NCBI RefSeq assembly: GCF_016598475.1
Contig: NZ_JAEMUX010000027.1
Span: 25,967-89,966 of the forward strand
Direction of reading: 5' to 3'
Length of the DNA: 64,000 nt
DNA from: Streptomyces adelaidensis
Lineage (GTDB): Bacteria > Actinomycetota > Actinomycetes > Streptomycetales > Streptomycetaceae
Positions 33,029 through 41,641 of the stretch are shown here, piece after piece (positions within the stretch are counted from its first letter, which is position 1; every line of letters starts with the position of its first letter). The translations under genes were made by a program, and so were the position numbers. The notes under the pieces were generated by a model. It had not been told where the DNA came from and made no database searches. It saw only the letters and a list, made by a program, of their open reading frames with translations.

Positions 33029-34681
33029 ATGGAGGGTGCTCCCGTGGCCGAAGCTCCGTTCTGTGGAGGAGGGCGCTTGACGACTGGAGAGAATCTCGTC
33101 CGCGAGCGGGCCGAGGAGAGGGTGGACGGCGGAGGTGACGCGGCGCCGTCGGTGGAGGAGTTGCTGACGCTGCACGGCCAACCCGTCCTGGACTACGCGG
33201 CGTTGTGCACCGGGCCGAGCCCGGGTGCCGCGCAGCGGCTCGCCGGGCAGGCGTTCCGGAACACCTACGGCGACGCGGCGTCGCATGCCGGCTCGGGCTT
33301 CCCATGGCGGCCCCGGCTGCTCGCTGCGGTCCTCGCAGCCGCCCGGCAGTGGAGCACCGGCGACAACCGTCCGCTGCTCCACCCGGAGTTGCGGGACGGC
33401 GGAACCCATAAGGGGCGCCGGGCGGCGGCGCCGGCCATCACGTACGGCACCGGCGACAGAAGCCTGGTGCTGCACGCCTTCCGGAGCCTGCCGGACCGCA
33501 CCCAGGCACTGCTGTGGCACACCGAGGTCGAGGCGGAGGACATCGAGGCGGTGGCGTCCCTGCTCGGCGCCGAGCCCTCCCTGCTGAACTCCGAGCGCGC
33601 CCGCACCCTGTTACGCGACGAGTGCGTGCGGGCCCATCTCGACCTCGCGCCCCGCGAGCAGTGCCGCCGCCTCAACCGGCTCATCGACGTCCATGCCGGC
33701 CCCGGCGCCGGCGGGATGATGGCGGAGGTACTCGAACACCTCGACGGCTGTGGCCACTGCCGGGCGGCGGTGGACGAGCTGGACCAGTCACCGCACCGGC
33801 TGCCCGCCCTGCTCGCCGAGGCCGTCCTGGGATTCCGTGCGGCGGACTATCTCACCACCCGGCCCGCCCGTCGGACGGCCGCATCGGCGCACGCCCGCGC
33901 GGAGCCTGAGCCAGGACCCGTGGACGCCGAGGCCGAGCCGACCACCGCGGCCGCCCCCGCACCCCGGCCGCGCCGCCGCTGGCCCCTGCTCGTCGGCATG
34001 GGCGTGGTGCTGTGCGGCGTGATCGCGGCGACTCCCATGGCACTCAGCGGAACCGAGGTCGTCCTCGACAGGGCGGGCGGGCCCACGCCCGGACTGACCC
34101 CGCTCCCGTCCGATTCCCTCCCCGTGTCGTCAGCCGACCCCCAGCCGCCGGATGCCTCCACGGCGCCCGGCGCGAGCGAGGCCCTCGCCACACGGCTGCA
34201 CAACACGAGGACCGGGCTGTGTCTCGACGTGGCCGGTTCGGCACAGATGGCGGGCGCGCTCGCGGTGACGGCCCGGTGCGGGGGATCGGCGACCCAGCTG
34301 TGGCGGTTGGAGGACGGGGGACGACTGCGGAACCAAGCGGCCCCCGACCTGTGTCTGAACGCCGAACCGGCCGGCAGCCTCGCCTTACGACCGTGTGCTG
34401 ACCCGTCCGACTCGTCCGACTCGTCCGACTCGGACGGCCCGGACGGTGGACAGTCCGGCGACACGCGGTACGACCTGGCGGCCGACGGCCTCCTCACCCT
34501 CGTCGCGAAGCCCGGAGTGGCCGTGACGCCCGGGCGCCGTTCCGTGGGGTCGATCATCTTCCTGGAGCCGGTCCCGCAGGACAGGGTCCGCAGATCCCAG
34601 CGCTGGAGCACCGACGAGGCGTCCGACGGTGCCACCTCGCTGTCGCAGTCCGTTCGGGACACCTCGGCCGCCGCCGGATGA
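33029..34681 (+). CDS. Sigma-like/zinc-finger membrane protein with ricin-type lectin domain
   Basis: About 550 residues. The N-terminal about 200 residues resemble degenerate sigma-70 regions 2 and 4 (RSLPDRTQALLWHTEVEAEDIEAVASLLGAEPSLLNSERART). A His/Cys segment HLDGCGHCRAAVDELDQ is like the zinc-binding anti-sigma motif. A membrane segment (WPLLVGMGVVLCGVIAATPMAL, about 320-342) leads to a Pro/Ser linker and an external RICIN domain (NTRTGLCLDVAGS, TQLWRLE, DLCLNAE), interrupted by a (DSS) run. Starts are uncertain: ATG 33029 after GGGAGGAGG, or TTG 33077 after GGAGGAGGG. It may join sugar binding outside to regulation inside. Confidence 0.75.
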   Translation: MEGAPVAEAPFCGGGRLTTGENLVRERAEERVDGGGDAAPSVEELLTLHGQPVLDYAALCTGPSPGAAQRLAGQAFRNTYGDAASHAGSGFPWRPRLLAAVLAAARQWSTGDNRPLLHPELRDGGTHKGRRAAAPAITYGTGDRSLVLHAFRSLPDRTQALLWHTEVEAEDIEAVASLLGAEPSLLNSERARTLLRDECVRAHLDLAPREQCRRLNRLIDVHAGPGAGGMMAEVLEHLDGCGHCRAAVDELDQSPHRLPALLAEAVLGFRAADYLTTRPARRTAASAHARAEPEPGPVDAEAEPTTAAAPAPRPRRRWPLLVGMGVVLCGVIAATPMALSGTEVVLDRAGGPTPGLTPLPSDSLPVSSADPQPPDASTAPGASEALATRLHNTRTGLCLDVAGSAQMAGALAVTARCGGSATQLWRLEDGGRLRNQAAPDLCLNAEPAGSLALRPCADPSDSSDSSDSDGPDGGQSGDTRYDLAADGLLTLVAKPGVAVTPGRRSVGSIIFLEPVPQDRVRRSQRWSTDEASDGATSLSQSVRDTSAAAG

Positions 34682-34709
34682 GGGCGACGACGGCCCCGCC
34701 CGGCGGCGA

Positions 34710-36002
34710 TCACCTGTGAAGACGGTCGAAGCTGAACGGAGTCAGCGGGGCGGGCCGGTCGCCGGTCACGATGTAGTCGGTGAGGTGGTGGCCGGTCGCC
34801 GGGCCCAGGGTGACGCCGAGCATGCCGTGGCCCGTCGCCGCGAAGGCGTTGGCGTGACCGGGAACACGGTCGATCACGGGGAGGCCGTCCGGGAGGAAGG
34901 GGCGTCCGCCGACCCAGGGGTCCCGGATCAGGCCGACCAGGTCGTCCGGGTCGTCGAACCAGCGGCCCAGGTAGTGCCGGCTGGCCAGCGCGACGGCGAC
35001 GACGCGCCGCCAGTCGAGCCGGTTGTTGTTGCCGCTCAGCTCCATCGTCCCGCCGATCCGCGTCGTACCGCCGATCGGCGAGGCCACGGCCCTGCGTTCA
35101 CCGAAGTACAGCGTGTGGCGTGGGGCCGGGTCGAGGTCGACCGAGAAGCTGTACCCCTTGCCCGCCTGGAGCGGCAGCCGGCAGCCCAGTCGCCCCAGCA
35201 GGTGTGCGGAGCGCATGCCCGCCGCGACGACCAGCGCGGCGCACGGCATGTCGCCCTGGGTGGTGGTCAGCGCCACGACCCGCCCCCCGGCGGAGCGGAA
35301 CCCCGTCACCTCCGCGTTCTCGTGGACCTTCACGCCCAGCCCCGCGAGCGCCGCCCCCAGTCCGCGTGAGAACGCCTCCGGGTCCACCACCCCCTCTCCC
35401 TCCACGAGATACGCCGCACGCACCCGGGGCGACAGCGCCTGGTCCAGCAGCCGGGCCTCGTCACCGGCGACGATGTCGTCCGGCAGCGGATAGCGGCCGT
35501 CCGCCATCTCCCGCTGAACCGCCAGGTGGTGCCGGGCCTCGGCGGGCGACAGGAACGCGTGGACCATTCCGGGACGGGTCAGGGTCGTGTCGACCCCCGT
35601 CTCGCGCAGCCCGTCGAAGAGGTCGAACGTGTCGCGGTTCAACTCGGCGACGGCCGTGTACCCGTGACGGAAAGCCGCCGGTGTGCTGCTGCGCCAGAAC
35701 CGCCACAGCCACCGTACGAACGCCGGATCGGGGAGCGGCCGCAAGTACAGGGGGGAGTCGGGGCGGCCCAGCGAACGCAGGGCGTAACGCACCACGCCGG
35801 GTGCCGGCACCGGCGTCGAGTGGCTGAGGCACACCCATCCCGCGTTGCCCCGGGACGCCCCGGAGCCCAGGGCGCGCCGCTCGACGACCTCGACCGGCAC
35901 ACCGGCCCGGGCCAGGTAGTACGCCGTGCACAGTCCCACGACACCGCCGCCCACGACCACGACCGGACTGCCCCCGCTCAGACCCGCGGGCCCGGCGGTC
36001 AT
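34710..36002 (-). CDS. DadA-like FAD-dependent amino-acid oxidase/dehydrogenase
   Basis: 430 residues of the DAO family. FAD-binding VVVVGGGVVGLCTAYYLARAG is followed by VEVVERR, the GSGASRGNAGWV loop and the C-terminal TGHGMLGVTLGPATGHHLTDYI. Family members oxidise D-amino acids, glycine, sarcosine or hydroxyproline. It is the last gene of a coupled ABC transporter operon (ATGA overlap with the ATPase), which suggests it oxidises the imported compound inside the cell. Which amino acid is imported is not known. Confidence 0.88.
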   Translation of the reverse strand: MTAGPAGLSGGSPVVVVGGGVVGLCTAYYLARAGVPVEVVERRALGSGASRGNAGWVCLSHSTPVPAPGVVRYALRSLGRPDSPLYLRPLPDPAFVRWLWRFWRSSTPAAFRHGYTAVAELNRDTFDLFDGLRETGVDTTLTRPGMVHAFLSPAEARHHLAVQREMADGRYPLPDDIVAGDEARLLDQALSPRVRAAYLVEGEGVVDPEAFSRGLGAALAGLGVKVHENAEVTGFRSAGGRVVALTTTQGDMPCAALVVAAGMRSAHLLGRLGCRLPLQAGKGYSFSVDLDPAPRHTLYFGERRAVASPIGGTTRIGGTMELSGNNNRLDWRRVVAVALASRHYLGRWFDDPDDLVGLIRDPWVGGRPFLPDGLPVIDRVPGHANAFAATGHGMLGVTLGPATGHHLTDYIVTGDRPAPLTPFSFDRLHR

Positions 36003-36826
36003 GACGTCGTCCCGTACGACGCGAGGAACTCCTGTGTCCTGGCCTGCGCCGGGTTGTCCAGGACGTCCTGCGGCGCGCCCTCCTCGACGATCTGCCCGCC
36101 GTCGACGAAGACGACGTGGTCCGACACCTCGCGGGCGAAGGGCAGTTCATGGGTGACCAGGAGCATCGTCATCCCGTCGGCGGCGAGTTCCCGCATGACG
36201 CTGAGGACCTCGCGGGTGGCTTCCGGGTCAAGGGAGGACGTGGGCTCGTCGAAGAGCAGGACCTCCGGCTGGAGCGCGAGAGCCCGCGCGATGGCGACAC
36301 GCTGCTGCTCGCCGCCGGACAGCTGCTCCGGCCGGGCGAGCCCGCGGTGGGCCACCTTGACCCGGCGCAGCAGCGCGACGGCCCGTTCCAGTGCCTGCTG
36401 TTCCGGGACACCCGCCCTGCGCTGGGCCAGGACGACGTTCTCCACGGCTGTCAGATGCGGGAAGAGATGGAACCGCTGGAAGACCATGCCGACGGTGCGC
36501 CGCAGCCCGGGCAGGTCGCGGCAGACCGTCCGGCCGCCGCTGTGCACGACCTCTCCGGCGACCTCGACCGTGCCCGCCTCCGGCCGCTCCAGCAGGTTGA
36601 CGCAGCGCATCAGGGTCGACTTGCCGCCACCGCTCTGGCCGATGACGCTCACGATGCGGCCCCGGTCGACCTCCAGGTTCACCTGGTCGAGCACCCGCCG
36701 GCCGTCGAAGGACTTGCAGAGCCCCTCGATCCGTATGACGGCCTCGCTCGGTACGAGACCTGGTGCCGGGCTCGGTAGGGATGCCTCCGACGCGGTCGTA
36801 CGCGCGGTGATCACGGGCTCCGTCAT
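35999..36826 (-). CDS. Amino-acid ABC transporter ATP-binding protein (GlnQ type)
   Basis: 275 residues: Walker A IGQSGGGKST, Q loop VFQRFHLFPHLTAVENV, signature LSGGEQQRV, Walker B VLLFDEPTSSLDPE, His loop VTHEL. The FxxFHLFPHLT pattern is typical of polar amino-acid importers (GlnQ/HisP). An extra about 28 residues precede the ABC domain. Start overlaps the permease stop; stop overlaps the oxidase start, so all four genes are translated together. Confidence 0.93.
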   Translation of the reverse strand: MTEPVITARTTASEASLPSPAPGLVPSEAVIRIEGLCKSFDGRRVLDQVNLEVDRGRIVSVIGQSGGGKSTLMRCVNLLERPEAGTVEVAGEVVHSGGRTVCRDLPGLRRTVGMVFQRFHLFPHLTAVENVVLAQRRAGVPEQQALERAVALLRRVKVAHRGLARPEQLSGGEQQRVAIARALALQPEVLLFDEPTSSLDPEATREVLSVMRELAADGMTMLLVTHELPFAREVSDHVVFVDGGQIVEEGAPQDVLDNPAQARTQEFLASYGTTS

Positions 36827-37578
36827 ACCGCCGACTCCTTCCGGACCGTGGGCCGAGCGAGATCGGCCGCGAGCAGCTCATGGGCGGCCCGTACGCGCCG
36901 CCGTCGCAATGGGGACAGGGGGATGCCCGCCCGTACCTTCCGTTCCAGCAGCAACAGCAGCTGGGAGAGCGGGTAGCACAGGGCGAAGTAGACGGCCGAG
37001 ATGACCAGGTAGACCTCCAGCGCGCGGAAGGTGGCCGAGGTGATGAGCCGCCCCTCGGACATCAGCTCGGCGGCGGAGACGGTGACCAGCAGGGAGGTGG
37101 ACTTCAGCAGGTCGACCAGCATGGTGTTGGTGCCGGGCAGCGCCAGCCGTACCGCCTGGGGCAGGACGACATGGGCGAAGATGCTCGCCCTGCCGAGCCC
37201 CAAGGCCTCCCCGGCCTCGGTCTGTTCGGCGTGAACCCCGCTGATCGCGGAGCGGAAGATCTCGGAGAGGTAGGCGGCGTAGAAGACGATCAGACTCAGG
37301 CAGCCGGCCGTGAACACGTCCAGCTTGATGCCGGCCGAGGCCAGGCCGAAGTAGGTCAGGAAGATGATGGCCAGCAGCGGGACGTTCTTGAACACCTCCG
37401 TGTAGACAGCGGCGACGGCGCGGGCGGGCCATGCCCTGCTCAGTCTGAGCAGGGCCACGGCCAGGCCGAGCGCGACCGCGCCGACGAAGCTCACCACCGT
37501 GTAGGAGAGCGTGCGGCCGAGCGCGTCGAGCAGGTCGGACCGGTAGTCGGTCCAGGGGACTTGGAAGAGAGCGGACAT
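36823..37578 (-). CDS. Amino-acid ABC transporter permease
   Basis: 251 residues, HisM/GlnP type. Five hydrophobic segments are visible, with the EAA-like loop EAGEALGLGRASIFAHVVLPQAVRLALPGTNTM that contacts the ATPase, preceded by the family stretch VFKNVPLLAIIFLTYFGL. The ATG 37578 is chosen for the GAGGAAA site; an upstream in-frame start would add four residues. Only one permease gene is present, so it probably works as a homodimer. Confidence 0.92.
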   Translation of the reverse strand: MSALFQVPWTDYRSDLLDALGRTLSYTVVSFVGAVALGLAVALLRLSRAWPARAVAAVYTEVFKNVPLLAIIFLTYFGLASAGIKLDVFTAGCLSLIVFYAAYLSEIFRSAISGVHAEQTEAGEALGLGRASIFAHVVLPQAVRLALPGTNTMLVDLLKSTSLLVTVSAAELMSEGRLITSATFRALEVYLVISAVYFALCYPLSQLLLLLERKVRAGIPLSPLRRRRVRAAHELLAADLARPTVRKESAV

Positions 37579-37656
37579 GTGTTTCCTCACGAATTTCCGC
37601 GCCGATGGCGCCGATGCCGCCGATTGTGCTGATCGCGCTGACCGCGTTGACCGCGC

Positions 37657-38595
37657 TCACTCAGCGATGGACGGGGCCTTCCAGTCCTTCGGCCGGTCCA
37701 CGCCCTGACGGGCGGCGGCCATGCCCTCGGAGGGCTTGAGGAACTGCTCGGGGTCACCGCCGTACTTCTTGACCAGCTTCGCCAGCTCGCCGCTCGTGTA
37801 CATGGCGTCGATCTGCGCCGAGATCGCCTTCTCCAGCTTGGTGGCCTTCTTGGGCAGGTAGAAGCCGGTCTGGTACGGCTGGAAGTACTCGTACGCGGGC
37901 TTGGCCTTGACCTGGGCGGCGGTCGGCGGGGTCAGATACTGGGTGCTGATCTTGATGTCGGGGCGTTCCTGCTGCGCGGCGATGATGATGAGCGGGTCGA
38001 GGAACCCGACATCGACCCGGCCCGCGCCGAGGTCGTCGAGGACGCCATTGGCGTCGGGGTAGGCGTGCAGCTCGGCGCCGGGTACGGCCTGGATCGACTT
38101 GACCCACACATAGCCCTCGACGGTGCCGAGGTTCAGGCCCTCCAGGTCGGCGACCGTCTTGTACGTCTTGCCGTTGCGGACGGCCATCGCCGGGGGCGAG
38201 TAGTAGGGCGGGTCGGTGAACAGGCCCTGCTTCTGCCGGTCGGCGGACCAGGCGACGCCGCCGATGGTGATGTCCACGCGGCGGGACTGCACGCCGGCAA
38301 GCATTCCGGCGAAGTCCGTGACCTCGGGCTCGATCTGGAGGCCGAGTCTCTTGGCGACGGACGTCAGGATGTCGCCGTCCAGTCCGACGATCTTCCCGTC
38401 CTTGACGCTGGTGTACGGCGCGTACGGCTGCACCGCCACTTTGAGGACGCCGGAGGTGAGCGTGTCCAGCGCGGCGGCCTCCGCGGACACGTTCTTCGGC
38501 GCGTCGTCGCCCGAGCCGCAGCCGGCTGTCGATGAAAGCAGGAGTACCGCGGACACAGCGGAGAGGAACGATCGAAGGGAACGCACACGGGTCAT
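37657..38595 (-). CDS. Amino-acid ABC transporter substrate-binding lipoprotein
   Basis: 312 residues. Signal peptide with lipobox LLLSSTAGC (Cys about 26), so it is anchored outside the membrane. The mature part is a family-3 solute-binding protein (GVLKVAVQPYAPYTSVKDGKIVGLDGDILTSVAKRLGL, TIGGVAWSADRQK, VGFLDPLIII). First gene of the four-gene importer/oxidase operon, divergent from the CdaR-like regulator gene. Confidence 0.92.
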   Translation of the reverse strand: MTRVRSLRSFLSAVSAVLLLSSTAGCGSGDDAPKNVSAEAAALDTLTSGVLKVAVQPYAPYTSVKDGKIVGLDGDILTSVAKRLGLQIEPEVTDFAGMLAGVQSRRVDITIGGVAWSADRQKQGLFTDPPYYSPPAMAVRNGKTYKTVADLEGLNLGTVEGYVWVKSIQAVPGAELHAYPDANGVLDDLGAGRVDVGFLDPLIIIAAQQERPDIKISTQYLTPPTAAQVKAKPAYEYFQPYQTGFYLPKKATKLEKAISAQIDAMYTSGELAKLVKKYGGDPEQFLKPSEGMAAARQGVDRPKDWKAPSIAE

Positions 38596-38646
38596 CGGCT
38601 GAGGCCTTCCGTACGGCAAGGGACGCTGAAGCAGGCAGGAAGAGGC

Positions 38647-38707
38647 GGGGGGAAGAGGAGAGAGGGAGGGGAGGGGGAAGGAGGGGGGAAGGGAGGGGAG
38701 GGGGAGG
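38647..38707 (+). repeat. 61-base uninterrupted purine run
   Basis: Only A and G for 61 bases, mostly G4-6 blocks separated by AA or A, in the 308-bp gap between the divergent importer operon and its likely regulator. Several G runs could form G-quadruplex or triplex structures. It lies 52 bp upstream of the lipoprotein start, so it would be C/T-rich in that leader. The rest of the gap (38596-38903) must hold both promoters; none is clear. Confidence 0.7.
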
Positions 38708-38903
38708 CTGAAGGAGTCCGAAGCGGTCCGAGAAACCCGCCGATCACCGCGCTGGGACCACGGCAGGTATGTGATGGAGCCATACGGTAGGCACGGCCGC
38801 CTCCCACGTCACCGTCCACCTCGTACGAACTTGTGGCTGAAATCGTCCCCCGCCCTGTACGGTGCGTCCAAACGCGGCCCGCCCCCGGACGGGAGGAACG
38901 CAG

Positions 38904-40145
38904 GTGCTGAGCCCATCCCTCGCCCAGGAGATCGCCGGCGACACCACAGCGGTCATCGGCTTCAACGTGCTGATCACCGATGCGCAGGGCACGGTCATCG
39001 GCAGCGGTGACAGCAGCCGGGTCGGCAGCTTCCACGAGGCGTCCGTCGAGGTCGTCCGTACCAAGGAGCCCGCCACGCACACCGCCGAGCAGGCCCAGCG
39101 GCTGCGCGGGGTGCGGCCCGGGGTCACTCTGCCGCTGGTCACCGGCGGCCAGGCCGTGGGGACGGTCGGAATCACCGGAACGCCCGCCCAGGTACGCCGC
39201 TTCGGGCTGCTGGTCAAGCGTCAGACGGAGATCCTGCTCAGGGAATCCGTGATGCTGCGCTCCCGGCTGCTCGCGGAGCGGGCGGCCGAGAAGCTGCTCG
39301 GCGACATCGCCTCCTACGACCCCGAGGTCGTGGAAGGGGAGTTCCTCATGTTCCGGGCCGCCGAACTGGGCTTCGACCTGCGGCTGCGCCGGGTGGCCGT
39401 GGCCTTCGAAGTCACCGTGCCGGACCCGGGCGCCCGCCGGGTGGGCGCCTCCACCCAGGACATGGCGCTGGTGCGTTCGGAACTGCTGCGGACGGTCCGC
39501 GAGGTCTTCGCCGACCCCCAGGACATCGTCGCCTCCACGGCCCCCGGCTGGATCGGAGTGCTGCACCGGCTTCCGCCCACGCGCCCGATGGAGGCCCTGG
39601 TCGCCGAGTGCCGCCGGGTCGCGGACGTCATAGCCGCACACGGCGGCTTGACAGCCAGGGTCGGCATCGGCGAACCGGCGGCGTCCGTCGGTGGGTTGTA
39701 CGACTCCTACCACGACGCCTGCGACGCACTCCGCCTCGGCGCCCGCCTCGGAGATCCCCTCACCTCAGCGCGCCCGAGCACGGGAGGGGGTGGCTCCGCC
39801 GCCCCCTCCGTCCATCTGATCACCGACCTACGAGTCCCGCAGGTACTGGCAGCGGTGGGCCAGTCCGCCCGCAACCGCCTGCTCGACTGCACCGCGGCCC
39901 AACTGCGCGCCCAGCCGGACTGGCCGGTGCTGCGGGACACCGTCACCGCATGGTGCGAGAGCGGCTTCAACCTCGTACGCGCGGCCGAGGCCCTCCACAT
40001 CCACCGCAACACCGTCGTCTACCGGATGAACAAGATCGAGCAACTCACCACCCGCCCCCTCCGCGACCACCGCACCACCATGGCCCTGTACCTAGCCTGC
40101 CTGGCGGACCAGTTGGGCAGCGGAGCGGACGCGGCCGAGGGGTGA
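38904..40145 (+). CDS. CdaR/PucR-family transcriptional regulator
   Basis: 413 residues. The N-terminal sugar-diacid-recognition-like sensor (LAQEIAGDTTAVIGFNVLITDAQGTVIGSGDSSRVGSFHEAS) continues into the PTSFHEAS-type motif and a GGDEF-like middle part. The C-terminal HTH (WCESGFNLVRAAEALHIHRNTVVYRMNKIEQLT) is the PucR/CdaR type. GTG start after GGGAGGAA. In E. coli CdaR responds to glycerate; here its place beside an amino-acid importer and oxidase operon suggests control of those genes (inference). Confidence 0.9.
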   Translation: MLSPSLAQEIAGDTTAVIGFNVLITDAQGTVIGSGDSSRVGSFHEASVEVVRTKEPATHTAEQAQRLRGVRPGVTLPLVTGGQAVGTVGITGTPAQVRRFGLLVKRQTEILLRESVMLRSRLLAERAAEKLLGDIASYDPEVVEGEFLMFRAAELGFDLRLRRVAVAFEVTVPDPGARRVGASTQDMALVRSELLRTVREVFADPQDIVASTAPGWIGVLHRLPPTRPMEALVAECRRVADVIAAHGGLTARVGIGEPAASVGGLYDSYHDACDALRLGARLGDPLTSARPSTGGGGSAAPSVHLITDLRVPQVLAAVGQSARNRLLDCTAAQLRAQPDWPVLRDTVTAWCESGFNLVRAAEALHIHRNTVVYRMNKIEQLTTRPLRDHRTTMALYLACLADQLGSGADAAEG

Positions 40146-40207
40146 TCCTCGACTCACCCGCTACGCCCGCCCACCCACCCACCCGCGCCCGCTCGGGAGA
40201 CCGAGGG

Positions 40208-41275
40208 TCAGTTCGGCGGGTCTGGTGGGGGCGGGGAGTCGTAGGGGGAGGAGGAGCCGCCCGTGGACGGTACGCCGTACGGTCCACGCTCTCTGTACGG
40301 TCCCGAGGCCCCGTACGGAGACGGGGCGCCGTAGCCCGGTGCGTACGGCTGAGCAGGCAGGCTCGGGGGCGGGGCGATGCGCTCCGGGCCTCGGCGCCGG
40401 GCCAGCCACAGCACCAGCGCGGTGTAGACCACCGTCACGAACATGGCGACGACGGCTCCTTGCCAGGGCGCGTCGGCCGAGGTCTCGTCGGAGGACAGCC
40501 CGTCCACCACGGCGGCGCCGAAGCTGAGGGCCAGCACGTTGTTCAGTACGTGCAGGGCGATGCCCGCCTCGAGTCCGCCGGTCCGCGCCGCCAACAGTCC
40601 TGTCGCCAGGCCGAAGACCGCCAGGTCGACGAAGCCCCACACCGTGCCCCAGCCGTGGGCGGTCGCGAAGAGCAGCGACTGCGGCAGCGCCGCGATCCAC
40701 GGCGACCGCACGAACGCCCCCGCCGCCTGCGTCAGCCAGCCCCGGAACACGTACTCCTCCGCCGCGGCCTGGAACGGCACGATCACCGCGAGTACGGCCA
40801 TGGCGGTCAGGAAGGGGCGCCATCCCACGAATGTCTCAGCCGAGGCCGCGTCGGTCTCCAGTCCGGGCAGGAGCAGCGGAAGCAGGACCAGCAGGCTGAC
40901 GGCCGGCGCCGCGGCGAGCAGACACCACCCCAGCCAGCGGACCCGCAGTCGCCCGGTGACCGACGAGACGGTGCCTGCCGGACGCTTGCCGATCCACCGC
41001 ACGACCAGCAGCACCAGCGGCAGGGCGACGGCTACGCTCGCGAGTTCGAGGGCCAGGTTCGCCACCGGGCCGAAGTCGACGCCCCCGTCGGGCGATTCCG
41101 GGTAGCCGGCCACCGTTCCCGCCCCGTAGGAGACGACGATCAGCGCGAGGAGGATCGCGAACCACCCGCCGCCGACCACCACAGTGCCGAGTACGGGCCG
41201 CCACCAGCGGTGGCGGCCCGTGTACCGGGCCATTCGGTGATAGGGAAGCGCGTTGAGGAGAGGCGCGGGTGTCAT
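40208..41275 (-). CDS. CPBP-family intramembrane metalloprotease
   Basis: About 355 residues with eight or so hydrophobic segments. The Abi/CPBP motifs are seen: EEYVFRGWL (EExxxR), FATAHGW (FxxxH) and HVLNNVLAL (HxxxN/B). The C-terminal tail is cytoplasmic and Pro/Tyr/Gly-rich (AQPYAPGYGAPSPYGASGPYR). Family members cleave prenylated or membrane peptides and give bacteriocin self-immunity in some hosts. Start ATG 41275 has a weak ribosome-binding site; upstream in-frame starts (41323 and beyond) would run toward the repeat tract. The role here is unknown. Confidence 0.82.
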   Translation of the reverse strand: MTPAPLLNALPYHRMARYTGRHRWWRPVLGTVVVGGGWFAILLALIVVSYGAGTVAGYPESPDGGVDFGPVANLALELASVAVALPLVLLVVRWIGKRPAGTVSSVTGRLRVRWLGWCLLAAAPAVSLLVLLPLLLPGLETDAASAETFVGWRPFLTAMAVLAVIVPFQAAAEEYVFRGWLTQAAGAFVRSPWIAALPQSLLFATAHGWGTVWGFVDLAVFGLATGLLAARTGGLEAGIALHVLNNVLALSFGAAVVDGLSSDETSADAPWQGAVVAMFVTVVYTALVLWLARRRGPERIAPPPSLPAQPYAPGYGAPSPYGASGPYRERGPYGVPSTGGSSSPYDSPPPPDPPN

Positions 41276-41397
41276 GGGATCAGCATTCCGGCACTGCTCG
41301 GGCGTGACGTCGACCCTCGGCATGATCATTGGATCCATCCCTGGGTGGAGATCGTTCTCGGCCCGCGTCGGCGGGCCGAGGCCGTGGGCGGCAAGGC

Positions 41398-41460
41398 GGC
41401 AAGGCATCAAGGCGTCGGGGCGGCAAGGCATCAAGGCGTCGGGGCGGCAAGCGTCGAGGC
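41398..41460 (+). repeat. 24-bp tandem repeat
   Basis: Two identical 24-bp units (AAGGCATCAAGGCGTCGGGG within GGC...C) at 41398-41421 and 41422-41445, followed by a degenerate third unit. It lies in the 41276-41641 gap upstream of the CPBP gene. The gap holds no other feature I can support. Confidence 0.8.
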
Positions 41461-41641
41461 ATGAGGGCGTCAAGGTTGTGCCGCCCGTTCAGCAGTCCAG
41501 GTGATCTCGCGCGTCCCGGAGGCGCGGCCTCTGACCTCAGCCGGCAGCTTCATCCCTGATGACGCCACCCACCCACAGGTCCCGTTCCCACGACGCGCGG
41601 CCGGCGGCGGCCGACGCGCAACCGGCGGTGGACCCGTGGTG

